A model generated the notes under the pieces. The model did not search any database, had not been told where the DNA came from, and saw only the letters and a list, made by a program, of their open reading frames with translations. A program made the position numbers and the translations under genes. This document shows, piece after piece, positions 24,938 to 32,417 of a stretch of DNA of 32,417 bases. Numbering within the stretch: the first letter of the stretch is position 1; the number at the start of each line of letters is the position of its first letter. Source of the stretch: an uncultured Dysgonomonas sp. (GTDB taxonomy: Bacteria; Bacteroidota; Bacteroidia; Bacteroidales; Dysgonomonadaceae); contig CALNCC010000167.1 of assembly GCA_937875275.1 (NCBI GenBank), positions 1-32,417 on the forward strand, in the 5' to 3' direction.

Positions 24938-27274
24938 TTAAAACTTAAAATTCCATGAAATTGACGGAATAAAACGGAACAGTGAATATTGGTAAGCTGT
25001 CGTTTTGCTCGTATCCTTATCGTTCGTTCTGAAATTTATCATATAAGCATTCTCTCTGCCATAAGCATTGTAAAGACTGAATGCCAGTTCAGATTCAAAT
25101 TTCGCCGTCTTTTTCAACAAACAGGTCGCTCCCAAATCGAGGCGATGATACGACGGCATCCGATAACCGTTCCTTTCGGCATAGTACATAACATCTTTAC
25201 CGTTTATCTGATACTTACCGCTCGGATATGTTATCGCATTACCGGTATAATATACCCACGCGGCAGAAAGTGTCCATTTGGGATTCAGTTCATACACACC
25301 CACCACCGAGAGGTCGTGCGTTCTGTCCTGATAGGCATTATACCATCGGTCTTCGTTGATCCCATCGATCTTCTTTTCCGATTTAGATAGCGTGTAGCCT
25401 ATCCATCCGGTAAATCGTCCGATTCGTTTTTTTAACATTAATTCTAAGCCGTATGCACGACCTTTTCCATACAACAACTCGGTTTCGACAGCGTCGCTGT
25501 CATCAAAACTTGCATTGTCTTTGTAGTCGATCTGATTCTGCATATCTTTATAATATGCTTCTATGCTAAACTCGTAAGTGTTGTCGGCAAAGTTTCTGAA
25601 ATAACCCAACGAGAATTGATCGGCTATTTGAGGTTTTATGTTGTTCGAACTCGAAGTCCATCTGTCGAAAGCTGTTCCTTGTGCCGTATGGGTCAATAAA
25701 TGCATGTTTTGCACACTGCGTGCATAAGCCCCCTTGAGCGAAGATGTCTCTGTCAACCGATATGCAGCCGACGCACGAGGCTCTACATTCACATAAGTCT
25801 TAACCACGTCTCCCGAGTTGTACCAGGCACTATCTACTACATTGTTTTTTTCGTCCAAAGTATAATATTCTCCTTTACCTAAGGCCATAAAAGCAGACAG
25901 GCGAGCACCATAGATAATATCTAAACGGTCAGTTAACTTTATTTCATTCGAAGCATAAAGGCCATTTTCCAACGAATAGCGATGCAGCAGATTCAGTTCA
26001 CTTTTTTGCTCTGCGCTGATTTCATAATCTCCCGGTGCTATATCATGATAGGTAGAGCTTAGTCCAAACCTCCATAGATTACCTCGACTCGGTTGGAATA
26101 TGAAGTCTTGCTTCAGCCCATAATCTTTAATCTTTGCCTGTCCCGACATATCCATCCCAACTTCCATCCCAAAATAGTAATCGTATTGATTGAAAAACAA
26201 AGATGTTTTGGAACTCCATTTTTGATTAATAATCCTATTCCATTTCAGCGTTCCAAACATATTACCCCAGTTCATTTCGGCGGCATCTTTCAATACCATT
26301 TTATCCTGCCCCAAGTAACCAGAGAAAGACAGTTGATCTCTACTTGATAATTGAAAATTCATTTTGGCATTCAAATCATAGAAATACAGATACGCATTTT
26401 GAGCTTCTTCTGCTCCCGAAAGGCGTGCCATAGCGTCGGCATAGGTACGACGTGCACCGACGAGGAAACTTGATTTTCCTTTTTGGATAGGGCCTTCAAC
26501 ATTCAACCGTGAAGATATCAGCCCCAATCCTCCGGACACCCTATATCTTTCGTTGTCTCCATTTCGTTGCTGCACATCAAGTATCGACGCCAGACGTTCG
26601 CCATACTGAGAAGGCATCGCTCCCTTGTACAACGTTACATCTTTCAACACATCGGAATTAAATGTAGAAAAGAAACCCATCAGATGCGATGCATTATATA
26701 AGGAAACGTCATCCAATAAAATCAGGTTTTGATCGGCACTCCCGCCTCGCACATAAAACCCCGAGCTGCCTTCGCCGGCTCCCTGTACACCCGGCGTCAA
26801 CTGTATCGTTTTCAGTACGTCCCGTTCTCCGAGCAAAACCGGCAGTTTGTTCATCTTGGGTATCTCCATTCGTTCCACACCCGTTTGTGGAGAAGCCACA
26901 TTTGCATCTACATGATCTCCTAATATAACGACCTCTTCGAGACCAATCGTCGACTGAGTCATTTCTATATCAAGAGTGCTGTCTTTTGTCATATCCACCT
27001 CTATGCTTCGTGCCTCATATCCTATACATCGAAGAGTTAGTGTGTGTTTTCCCTTATCCAATGAGAACGAATAAGCTCCGGTATAATCTGAAACCGCGAT
27101 GGAAGTCTTTCCCTCCAAGAACACAACCTGCTCTAAAGTTTCCTTTGTTTGCTTATCTGCAACAACACCTTTCAAATTATAAGTCTGTGAGTAGAGTGTA
27201 GATGATAGCAGAAAAGAAAAAAAGAAAATATAAAGAGACGCACGCCTCTTTCGTACATTATAAGTTTTTTGCAT
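24938..27274 (-). CDS. TonB-dependent receptor (copy 1)
   Basis: A 778-residue outer-membrane receptor. A signal peptide (to about residue 29, ending LYSQ) precedes a carboxypeptidase-regulatory-like beta-sandwich (about 30-112), a plug domain (about 120-235, with LLGERDVLKTIQLTPGVQG, YVRGGSADQNLILLDD and LASILDV), and a beta-barrel ending in Phe (SWNFKF). It should import an unknown ligand using TonB energy. It pairs with the DUF4249 lipoprotein downstream, 14 bases away. It is a close paralogue of the receptor at 29518-31833; for example both carry GKGEYYTLDEKNNVVDS. No SusD homologue is present, so a polysaccharide-utilisation role is less likely. Confidence 0.93.
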   Translation of the reverse strand: MQKTYNVRKRRASLYIFFFSFLLSSTLYSQTYNLKGVVADKQTKETLEQVVFLEGKTSIAVSDYTGAYSFSLDKGKHTLTLRCIGYEARSIEVDMTKDSTLDIEMTQSTIGLEEVVILGDHVDANVASPQTGVERMEIPKMNKLPVLLGERDVLKTIQLTPGVQGAGEGSSGFYVRGGSADQNLILLDDVSLYNASHLMGFFSTFNSDVLKDVTLYKGAMPSQYGERLASILDVQQRNGDNERYRVSGGLGLISSRLNVEGPIQKGKSSFLVGARRTYADAMARLSGAEEAQNAYLYFYDLNAKMNFQLSSRDQLSFSGYLGQDKMVLKDAAEMNWGNMFGTLKWNRIINQKWSSKTSLFFNQYDYYFGMEVGMDMSGQAKIKDYGLKQDFIFQPSRGNLWRFGLSSTYHDIAPGDYEISAEQKSELNLLHRYSLENGLYASNEIKLTDRLDIIYGARLSAFMALGKGEYYTLDEKNNVVDSAWYNSGDVVKTYVNVEPRASAAYRLTETSSLKGAYARSVQNMHLLTHTAQGTAFDRWTSSSNNIKPQIADQFSLGYFRNFADNTYEFSIEAYYKDMQNQIDYKDNASFDDSDAVETELLYGKGRAYGLELMLKKRIGRFTGWIGYTLSKSEKKIDGINEDRWYNAYQDRTHDLSVVGVYELNPKWTLSAAWVYYTGNAITYPSGKYQINGKDVMYYAERNGYRMPSYHRLDLGATCLLKKTAKFESELAFSLYNAYGRENAYMINFRTNDKDTSKTTAYQYSLFRFIPSISWNFKF

Positions 27275-27360
27275 GTGAATAATGTTGTTTTTGTGGTTAT
27301 CGTGTTCTTATAAGACGTCTGTATTGTCTTTTTATTTTAACCGAGTCAATTTTTTCGCTG

Positions 27361-27368
27361 CAAAGATA
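27361..27368 (-). promoter_or_regulatory. -7 box upstream of TonB receptor copy 1
   Basis: On the minus strand TATCTTTG (27368-27361) followed by CA is a perfect Bacteroidota TAnnTTTG -7 element. The best TTG upstream is about 25 bases away, longer than the usual 19-21, so the -33 element is weak. The leader to the receptor ATG would be about 80 bases. Confidence 0.5.
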
Positions 27369-27489
27369 CAAGAATAAATCGAATCTGAATATTCAACAAT
27401 CGTTGTGTAAGACCCAAATATTCGACTTCTACGTCCTTCAAAAGCTTATATCTCAGCTCGCTCTTCTGGAGGAACGAAATATGTGCTCC

Positions 27490-28629
27490 TTATAAATTTA
27501 TTTTCTTTACAAATGCCCGGCGGCGTTTGTGCTGTTCTGTTTCGAAATATCTCCACTGAGCCTGCACCTTCTCGTTGAGTTCTAACTCGGGATGACTTTC
27601 TGCAAATACAAAACCTAACTTTTTGTAAATTGGAATTAAGTCCGTGAAAAGAAGTGCATTAATACCTTTGTTTTGATATTCCGGTTTCACGGCTACTAAT
27701 AATAGATCTACTATTGGTGCTCTTTTCTTCATAAACAAAGCCCGAAGCAGGTAAAACCATCCGAGAGGAAACATCTTCCCTTTGGCTTTTTGCAAAGCTA
27801 AAGACAAGGATGGTATAGATATCCCCACGCATATCAATTTATCTTCAGCATCTGTGATAAGAGTCGACATCCGAGGGTCAAGCATAGGAAGATACATTTT
27901 TATATATTGGTCTATTTGCTTTTTCGAGAGAGCCGAATAGCCATATAGGGGGCGGTAGGCTTCATTCATCAATTCGAAGATAGACTGCCCGTAGTCGGCA
28001 ACGAATTTTTTTGAAGAAATATATTTTTTTATTTTCAGGTCATATTTTTTCTGTACAAGATCGGATATTCGTTGGTGCTTTTCCGGTATTTCGTCGGGGA
28101 TGAATATTTTATATTCGACCCAATCTGCGTCTTTCGCAAATCCGAGGCGAGCCATATGTTCCGGATAATAGGGATAATTATATGTGGTAGCCATCGTACT
28201 CAGTTGATTGTAGCCACTGATGAGCATCCCCTCTGCATCGAAATCTGTAAATCCGAGCGGACCATGTATATATTCCATACCTCGCTCCTTTCCCCAGTCT
28301 TCTACTGCTCTTATAAGTGCCGATGAAACTTCTATGTCGTCTACAAAATCTATCCATCCAAAACGGACATTTTTTTTTGACCAAGTTTCATTGGCTCGAT
28401 GGTTGATTATGGCTGCTACGCGACCGACAAGCTTTCCATGCTTGTACGCCAGAAAGCAGTCTGTTTCACAAAATTCAAATGCAGCATTTTTCCCCTTATT
28501 GAAGGTGTCGATCATATTTGAATACAAATCGGGGACGGAATAAGGATTGTCTTTATACAATTCATGATTGAAACGTATAAACGCTCTAAGCCCCTTCTTG
28601 TCAAACACTTTTTTGATAGTAATAGACAT
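27490..28629 (-). CDS. GNAT-family acetyltransferase
   Basis: A 379-residue protein from the ATG at 28629 (MSITIKKVFDKKGLRAFI). Eight codons upstream there is another ATG in frame (28653), but the shorter start fits the first beta strand of the family better. The C-terminal domain carries the acetyl-CoA motif VAVKPEYQNKGINALLF (about 310-326; Q/RxxGxx), and the N-terminal half reads like a second, diverged GNAT domain. The pattern is common in Bacteroidota as an uncharacterised single-copy N-acetyltransferase. The acceptor is unknown. It stands between two TonB/DUF4249 modules in the same orientation and is probably transcribed separately, since the gap to the next gene is 215 bases. Confidence 0.8.
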   Translation of the reverse strand: MSITIKKVFDKKGLRAFIRFNHELYKDNPYSVPDLYSNMIDTFNKGKNAAFEFCETDCFLAYKHGKLVGRVAAIINHRANETWSKKNVRFGWIDFVDDIEVSSALIRAVEDWGKERGMEYIHGPLGFTDFDAEGMLISGYNQLSTMATTYNYPYYPEHMARLGFAKDADWVEYKIFIPDEIPEKHQRISDLVQKKYDLKIKKYISSKKFVADYGQSIFELMNEAYRPLYGYSALSKKQIDQYIKMYLPMLDPRMSTLITDAEDKLICVGISIPSLSLALQKAKGKMFPLGWFYLLRALFMKKRAPIVDLLLVAVKPEYQNKGINALLFTDLIPIYKKLGFVFAESHPELELNEKVQAQWRYFETEQHKRRRAFVKKINL

Positions 28630-28711
28630 TGTATAATAGTTTTTAATCAACAAAAATCGCTTGTTTTTTTATCCTCTATTTGCTAAGAGCTGTGCGTAGT
28701 ATATCCGATAT

Positions 28712-29491
28712 TTACCAGTCAGCCTTTACGGTACATACATCCACAGCATAGGCACTGAAATATCCTAAGGCTCCTCCTTTTATATTCGAGGCTGGATTAT
28801 TTGTTGTGTTTAATGCCTCAAAATACCTATAAACATTTTTATCGATAGAATACAGTTCGACTCTTATTAAATCTCCCCGAACAATATCTTTATCGTCGTT
28901 CAGATTTTTATATATAGGAAGAGTTCTTTCGACCATAAAACCATTCTTGTCTTTAGTGTCTATGACATTATCATCTATCATAATACGTTTGCCATTTACA
29001 TAATATCGGCAGCGATAATAATTCTCTTCTATCGGAGGGTCTTGGAATGTAACCATAGGAAACGGATAACCTAAAATAGGCATATCATACATTGAGACAG
29101 TAGTTATTGGCACGAAAGTAGGTAGGGTAGACTCTGAATTGTATATTTCCTCGTCGACCTTTACTGTCAGATAGTATGTTCTTCCGACAACTCCTTTTGT
29201 CTTATGTGCAACATAAAGCCCGAATGCATTTTGGGTTAAAACCTCACAGTTTCCGTTATCGTCATCAATCATTACAACAGCGTTATCAATAATGTTATAA
29301 ACATTATCTGAGCCAAAGGACTTTGACTCAGTAATTCGGACAGTGGCCAGAGAATCGAGTTGTATCTGTCCTTCTATAACAATACGAGGATCTGAAGGAT
29401 GAAAATCTACATCTATCTCCTCCTCGCATGATATCAAGAAAAAGAGAAGTAAGAGTGTAGGAAATATAATCTTTATGTATTTTATAATCAT
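28712..29491 (-). CDS. DUF4249 lipoprotein (copy 2)
   Basis: A 259-residue lipoprotein with the lipidated Cys22 in FLISC and an acidic stretch behind it (EEEIDVD), which fits surface export. It matches copy 1 across its length: DPRIVIEGQIQ near 34-44, VGRTYYLTV in the middle and NPASNIKGGALGYFSAYAVD near the end. It starts 26 bases after the TonB receptor of the same orientation, so the two form an operon. Likely a surface partner of that receptor. Confidence 0.88.
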   Translation of the reverse strand: MIIKYIKIIFPTLLLLFFLISCEEEIDVDFHPSDPRIVIEGQIQLDSLATVRITESKSFGSDNVYNIIDNAVVMIDDDNGNCEVLTQNAFGLYVAHKTKGVVGRTYYLTVKVDEEIYNSESTLPTFVPITTVSMYDMPILGYPFPMVTFQDPPIEENYYRCRYYVNGKRIMIDDNVIDTKDKNGFMVERTLPIYKNLNDDKDIVRGDLIRVELYSIDKNVYRYFEALNTTNNPASNIKGGALGYFSAYAVDVCTVKADW

Positions 29492-29517
29492 TGCAGTTAT
29501 TCTATTAATGATCTATC

Positions 29518-31833
29518 TTAGAATCTGAAATTCCACGAAACAGAAGGAACATATTTAAAAAGAGAATATTGATATACATATATTTGAGAGTTATCTTTAT
29601 CGTTCATTCTATAATCAATCAAGTATGGATTTGCCCTCCCATAAACATTATAGAGACTAAATACTAATTCTGAATAGAAGCTCTTTTTATTTTTCAAGAT
29701 GCAAGTTGCGCCTATGTCGAGACGATGGTGTGCCGGAGCTCGATATCCGTTACGTTCGGTAAAATACATTGCAGTTCTATCATCAATATCGTACTTTCCG
29801 CTGGGATACGTGATCGCTTCTCCTGTATAATATATCCACGATGAGGATAATGACCATTTGCTGCTGAGGTCATATATTACTACTGCGGACACGTTGTGTG
29901 TCCTATCTTGACGCGCATTATACCATCTATCATTATTTATGCCGTTGATCTTTTTTTCTGATTTGGATAACGTATAACCGATCCATCCGGTCAATCTCCC
30001 GGTTTGCTTTTTCAATAAGAACTCTATTCCGTATGTTCTTCCTTTTCCATACAGAAGCTCCGTTTCAACATCATCATTCCAATCCATCTGAGCATTATCC
30101 TTGAAGTCTATTTGGTTTCTCATGTCTTTATAATAACCTTCAACACTGAACTGAAACTGATTATCATAAAAATCGCGAAAATAACCAAGCGAAAACTGAT
30201 CCGCAATTTGCGGTTTTGTATTATTCGAGCTGGAAATCCATCTGTCATACGGAGTGTTCGATGATGTATTTTCGAGCATGTGCATGTTCTGCACATTACG
30301 GGCATAAGCCATTTTAACTGATGAAATGTTATTTAATCGGTAAGACATAGATAGACGAGGCTCTAACTTTATATAGGTCTTTACAAACTTTCCTGTGTTA
30401 TAGAAAATAGAGTCAACAACATTATTTTTCTCATCTAATGTATAATATTCACCTTTGCCTAAGGCTGAAAAAGCAGAAAGTCGAAGTCCGGACAGAATCT
30501 CTACTTTTTCAGTCAATTTTATTTTATTACTTATATACAGTGCATTGTCTAAAGAGTAGCGATTTTTAAGTTTTCGTTCCGTTCCTGCATTCTCTGCATA
30601 TTGATACTTCATCGGCATTATATCATGATAGGTGCTACTGATACCGAAGCGCCATTCATTATTGAGTTGAGGTGTAAAAAAAAACTCCTGCTTGAAAGAA
30701 TAATCATCGATCGTACTTCTGGCATCCAATTTCTTCCCAAGTTTAAGGTTTGTGTTATTCATGCTTTTGTTGTATTGCAGATAACTGTTAAAAAGCCATT
30801 TGCTATTTATTAAATGGGTCCATTTGACTGTGGCAAAAGAGTTACTCCAATCAGTATCCATGACCATGTTCAATCCAAGATTATCTTTCCCGTTAAAAGC
30901 AGAAATTTTCAGATAATCCTGATCGGAAAGAGTTAAATTTATTTTCAGGTTGACATCATAGAAGTAAAGAGTAGTATTTTTTACCTCCTTTATGTTTGTC
31001 GTTTGCGCGATGGCATCGGCATAGGTGCGTCTGGCTGCTACTATGAAGTTTGATTTATTTTTTCTGATAGGACCCTCGAAAGCCAGTTTAGAGGAAATCA
31101 AACCAATACTTCCACTTGTTTTATAATCGGTTTCGTTGCCGGATCTCATTTGAACATCCAGGACTGATGAAAGACGCCCACCGTATTGTGCCGGCATGAT
31201 TCCTTTGTAGAGAGCGACATCGTTGATTACATCGGAATTAAAGACCGAAAAAAAACCCATGAGATGAGAAGATTTATACAAGGGTACATCATCCAGCATG
31301 ATCAGGTTTTGATCGATGCCGCCTCCCCTGACGAAAAATCCGGATTTACCTTCTCCGGCAGTACTTACGCCCGGAAACAGTTGTAATGCCTTTATCACAT
31401 CGCGTTCGCCAAGCAGTACCGGTAGTTTATTCGTTATCTTCGTCGAAAACGCCTCAACGCCAGTCTGTGGATCAGATATATTTGCGCCTTCTCCTTCTGC
31501 TGTTATGGTTATCTCTTTCAATTCGGTTGAGGAAGGGTGTAATTCTATATCCAATGTTCTGTCGTCGTTGACAGCTACCTCTACATACTTTTTCTTATAC
31601 CCTATATGTTGAAAAACGAATGTGAATTTGCCATCGGGTAGCCTGGTATGAAACTCCCCATTGTCTGAAGTCGAAATTTTTATTGACGGCAACTCCTCAA
31701 TAGCAACAGAAACCTGACCTAAGGCTTCTCCTGTATTAATATCGTTAACCACGCCGTCTATAAGATGTTGTTGGGCTGATGCATAGATGAATACATTTAT
31801 AAATACACATAGCATAAGCACTCGCATAGCCAT
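29518..31833 (-). CDS. TonB-dependent receptor (copy 2)
   Basis: A 771-residue receptor with a signal peptide (to about residue 20, ending ASAQ), a carboxypeptidase-regulatory-like domain (about 24-105), a plug (about 115-230, with LLGERDVIKALQLFPGVS and FVRGGGIDQNLIMLDD) and a barrel ending SWNFRF. Met3 is an alternative start. It shares long stretches with copy 1, including GKGEYYTLDEKNNVVDS and QIADQFSLGYFRDF/NF. The differing barrel loops suggest different ligands. It is the first gene of an operon with DUF4249 copy 2, under a promoter with a small palindrome at its start site. Confidence 0.93.
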   Translation of the reverse strand: MAMRVLMLCVFINVFIYASAQQHLIDGVVNDINTGEALGQVSVAIEELPSIKISTSDNGEFHTRLPDGKFTFVFQHIGYKKKYVEVAVNDDRTLDIELHPSSTELKEITITAEGEGANISDPQTGVEAFSTKITNKLPVLLGERDVIKALQLFPGVSTAGEGKSGFFVRGGGIDQNLIMLDDVPLYKSSHLMGFFSVFNSDVINDVALYKGIMPAQYGGRLSSVLDVQMRSGNETDYKTSGSIGLISSKLAFEGPIRKNKSNFIVAARRTYADAIAQTTNIKEVKNTTLYFYDVNLKINLTLSDQDYLKISAFNGKDNLGLNMVMDTDWSNSFATVKWTHLINSKWLFNSYLQYNKSMNNTNLKLGKKLDARSTIDDYSFKQEFFFTPQLNNEWRFGISSTYHDIMPMKYQYAENAGTERKLKNRYSLDNALYISNKIKLTEKVEILSGLRLSAFSALGKGEYYTLDEKNNVVDSIFYNTGKFVKTYIKLEPRLSMSYRLNNISSVKMAYARNVQNMHMLENTSSNTPYDRWISSSNNTKPQIADQFSLGYFRDFYDNQFQFSVEGYYKDMRNQIDFKDNAQMDWNDDVETELLYGKGRTYGIEFLLKKQTGRLTGWIGYTLSKSEKKINGINNDRWYNARQDRTHNVSAVVIYDLSSKWSLSSSWIYYTGEAITYPSGKYDIDDRTAMYFTERNGYRAPAHHRLDIGATCILKNKKSFYSELVFSLYNVYGRANPYLIDYRMNDKDNSQIYVYQYSLFKYVPSVSWNFRF

Positions 31834-31884
31834 CCTCTGCTGATTTAGTTGTATAGTTTATTTGTATAATTTGTTTTGCTCAAG

Positions 31885-31892
31885 CAAAGGTA
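31885..31892 (-). promoter_or_regulatory. -7 box and palindrome upstream of TonB receptor copy 2
   Basis: TACCTTTG on the minus strand (31892-31885) matches the Bacteroidota -7 consensus. A perfect palindrome TTTGCT-CA-AGCAAA at 31875-31888 overlaps it and covers the expected start site, a possible operator. No strong -33 TTTG was found at the standard spacing. The leader would be about 50 bases. Confidence 0.5.
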
Positions 31893-32270
31893 AGAAATTT
31901 TATTTGTCAATGGAGCTCTTTATTGGTGCAATGTGAATACAAATCATGTAATGCATAATAGACTAGTATGTCAAGTAAAATGCAGCGCTATTCCCATCTC
32001 TTCAAAAAACAGATTCTGTTTCGTCCTTTTGTAGAAGAGAACAGTCTCGTATTACGGATTGTTTAAGATACTTATTTGTTAATAAAAAGAGGGAGAAAGG
32101 TTTGCTAAATATAAAATTTTCATATAACTTAAAAAGGATTGCTCTCCTCAAATATTTTCAAAATGGAAAACTTTTGATTGAGTGTGATTTTATATATTGC
32201 TCTTTTTGAATTACTTGTCTTTTGGAATAGAAAACTTTCTGAAAAATAACAAAACAAAAGATTGAAATAC

Positions 32271-32302
32271 TTTGTTATTCATGTTGCTTTTGTTTAATAT
32301 TG
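32271..32302 (+). promoter_or_regulatory. Candidate promoter of the reductase gene
   Basis: TTTG at 32271-32274 and TAATATTG at 32295-32302 are separated by 20 bases, matching the Bacteroidota pattern with one mismatch in the -7 box. The leader would be about 48 bases. Confidence 0.35.
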
Positions 32303-32356
32303 TAAACCGAAGGACAAAAGGAATTAAAACTTGGAAATCAAAATAATATAAACGCA

Positions 32357-32417
32357 ATGGCTGAGACTATTTATACATTTAATGAAGCGTATAATGCCGC
32401 ACTGGAATATTTTAGCG
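32357..32417 (+). CDS. Start of a ribonucleotide reductase, probably B12-dependent (partial)
   Basis: Twenty codons remain before the window ends, beginning MAETIYTFNEAYNAALEYF. This closely resembles my memory of the N-terminus of Bacteroidales adenosylcobalamin-dependent ribonucleoside-diphosphate reductase (class II), whose first residues read Tyr-x-(Phe/Tyr)-(Asp/Asn)-Glu-Ala-x3-(Ser/Ala)-Leu-x-Tyr-Phe. The enzyme makes deoxyribonucleotides from ribonucleotides without oxygen. The call depends on a short stretch and needs the next few hundred bases. Confidence 0.55.
   Translation, partial: MAETIYTFNEAYNAALEYFS

Larger units (their letters stand above)
31834..32356. other. 523-base AT-rich divergent intergenic region
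   Basis: No gene is seen here. The left end carries the promoter of TonB receptor copy 2 (minus strand); the right end carries a candidate promoter for the reductase gene and an inverted repeat AATAACAAA (32245-32253) / TTTGTTATT (32271-32279). The conserved cobalamin-riboswitch core (GCCACTG) was looked for and not found. Confidence 0.6.

Noticed and set aside
27290..27330. Possible ECF-type promoter (CGTCTTAT on the minus strand) before TonB receptor copy 1
   Set aside because: The -10-like CGTC is present but no GTAACC-like -35 lies about 15 bases upstream of it.
1..32417. CRISPR arrays, tRNA or rRNA genes, insertion sequences
   Set aside because: No regularly spaced direct repeats, cloverleaf-like segments, rRNA motifs or transposase-like proteins were seen.

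Overview
The window looks like a chromosomal segment of a Bacteroidota bacterium, probably order Bacteroidales. Supporting signs are about 40% GC by eye, almost no Shine-Dalgarno sequences, TAnnTTTG-type -7 boxes, TonB receptors paired with DUF4249 lipoproteins, and the typical Bacteroidales forms of the polysaccharide proteins. A Dysgonomonas-like member is a guess from GC and gene style, not an identification.

Region 1 (1-15428, + strand) is a surface-polysaccharide or exopolysaccharide assembly cluster. It opens with the last 20 codons of a receiver-domain protein. Next come a priming sugar-phosphate transferase with an N-terminal pseudo-receiver, a half-length TolC-like protein, a Wzz-type co-polymerase with a degenerate P-loop domain, and an O-antigen ligase/polymerase. 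The rest are seven glycosyltransferases (four GT2, one of them frameshifted; three GT4-like), a hexapeptide acyltransferase and a Wzx-type flippase. Many neighbours overlap or nearly touch, so most of it is probably one operon. Internal promoters may exist near 12082. No Wza-like channel is visible; it may lie upstream.

Region 2 (15431-19555) holds signalling genes: a soluble triple-PAS histidine kinase, a membrane-anchored endonuclease/exonuclease/phosphatase-fold protein, and a convergent receiver-histidine kinase. Their position beside the polysaccharide cluster, together with the receiver gene at the left edge, suggests phosphorelay control of the cluster. That link is inference.

Region 3 (19556-22565) starts with a 643-base non-coding stretch and then has housekeeping genes pyrH, frr and rsgA, with hairpins after frr and after rsgA.

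Region 4 (22591-24090) is an ECF sigma factor with a likely anti-sigma factor, divergent from a DUF6249 membrane protein. The 122-base intergenic region carries two back-to-back copies of the same ECF-type promoter, GTAACC-N15-CGTC, one on each strand. This is the clearest regulatory signal in the window.

Region 5 (24117-31833, - strand) contains two paralogous TonB receptor/DUF4249 lipoprotein pairs separated by a GNAT-type acetyltransferase gene. After a 523-base gap with a candidate promoter, the window ends inside the start of what looks like a B12-dependent ribonucleotide reductase (32357, + strand).
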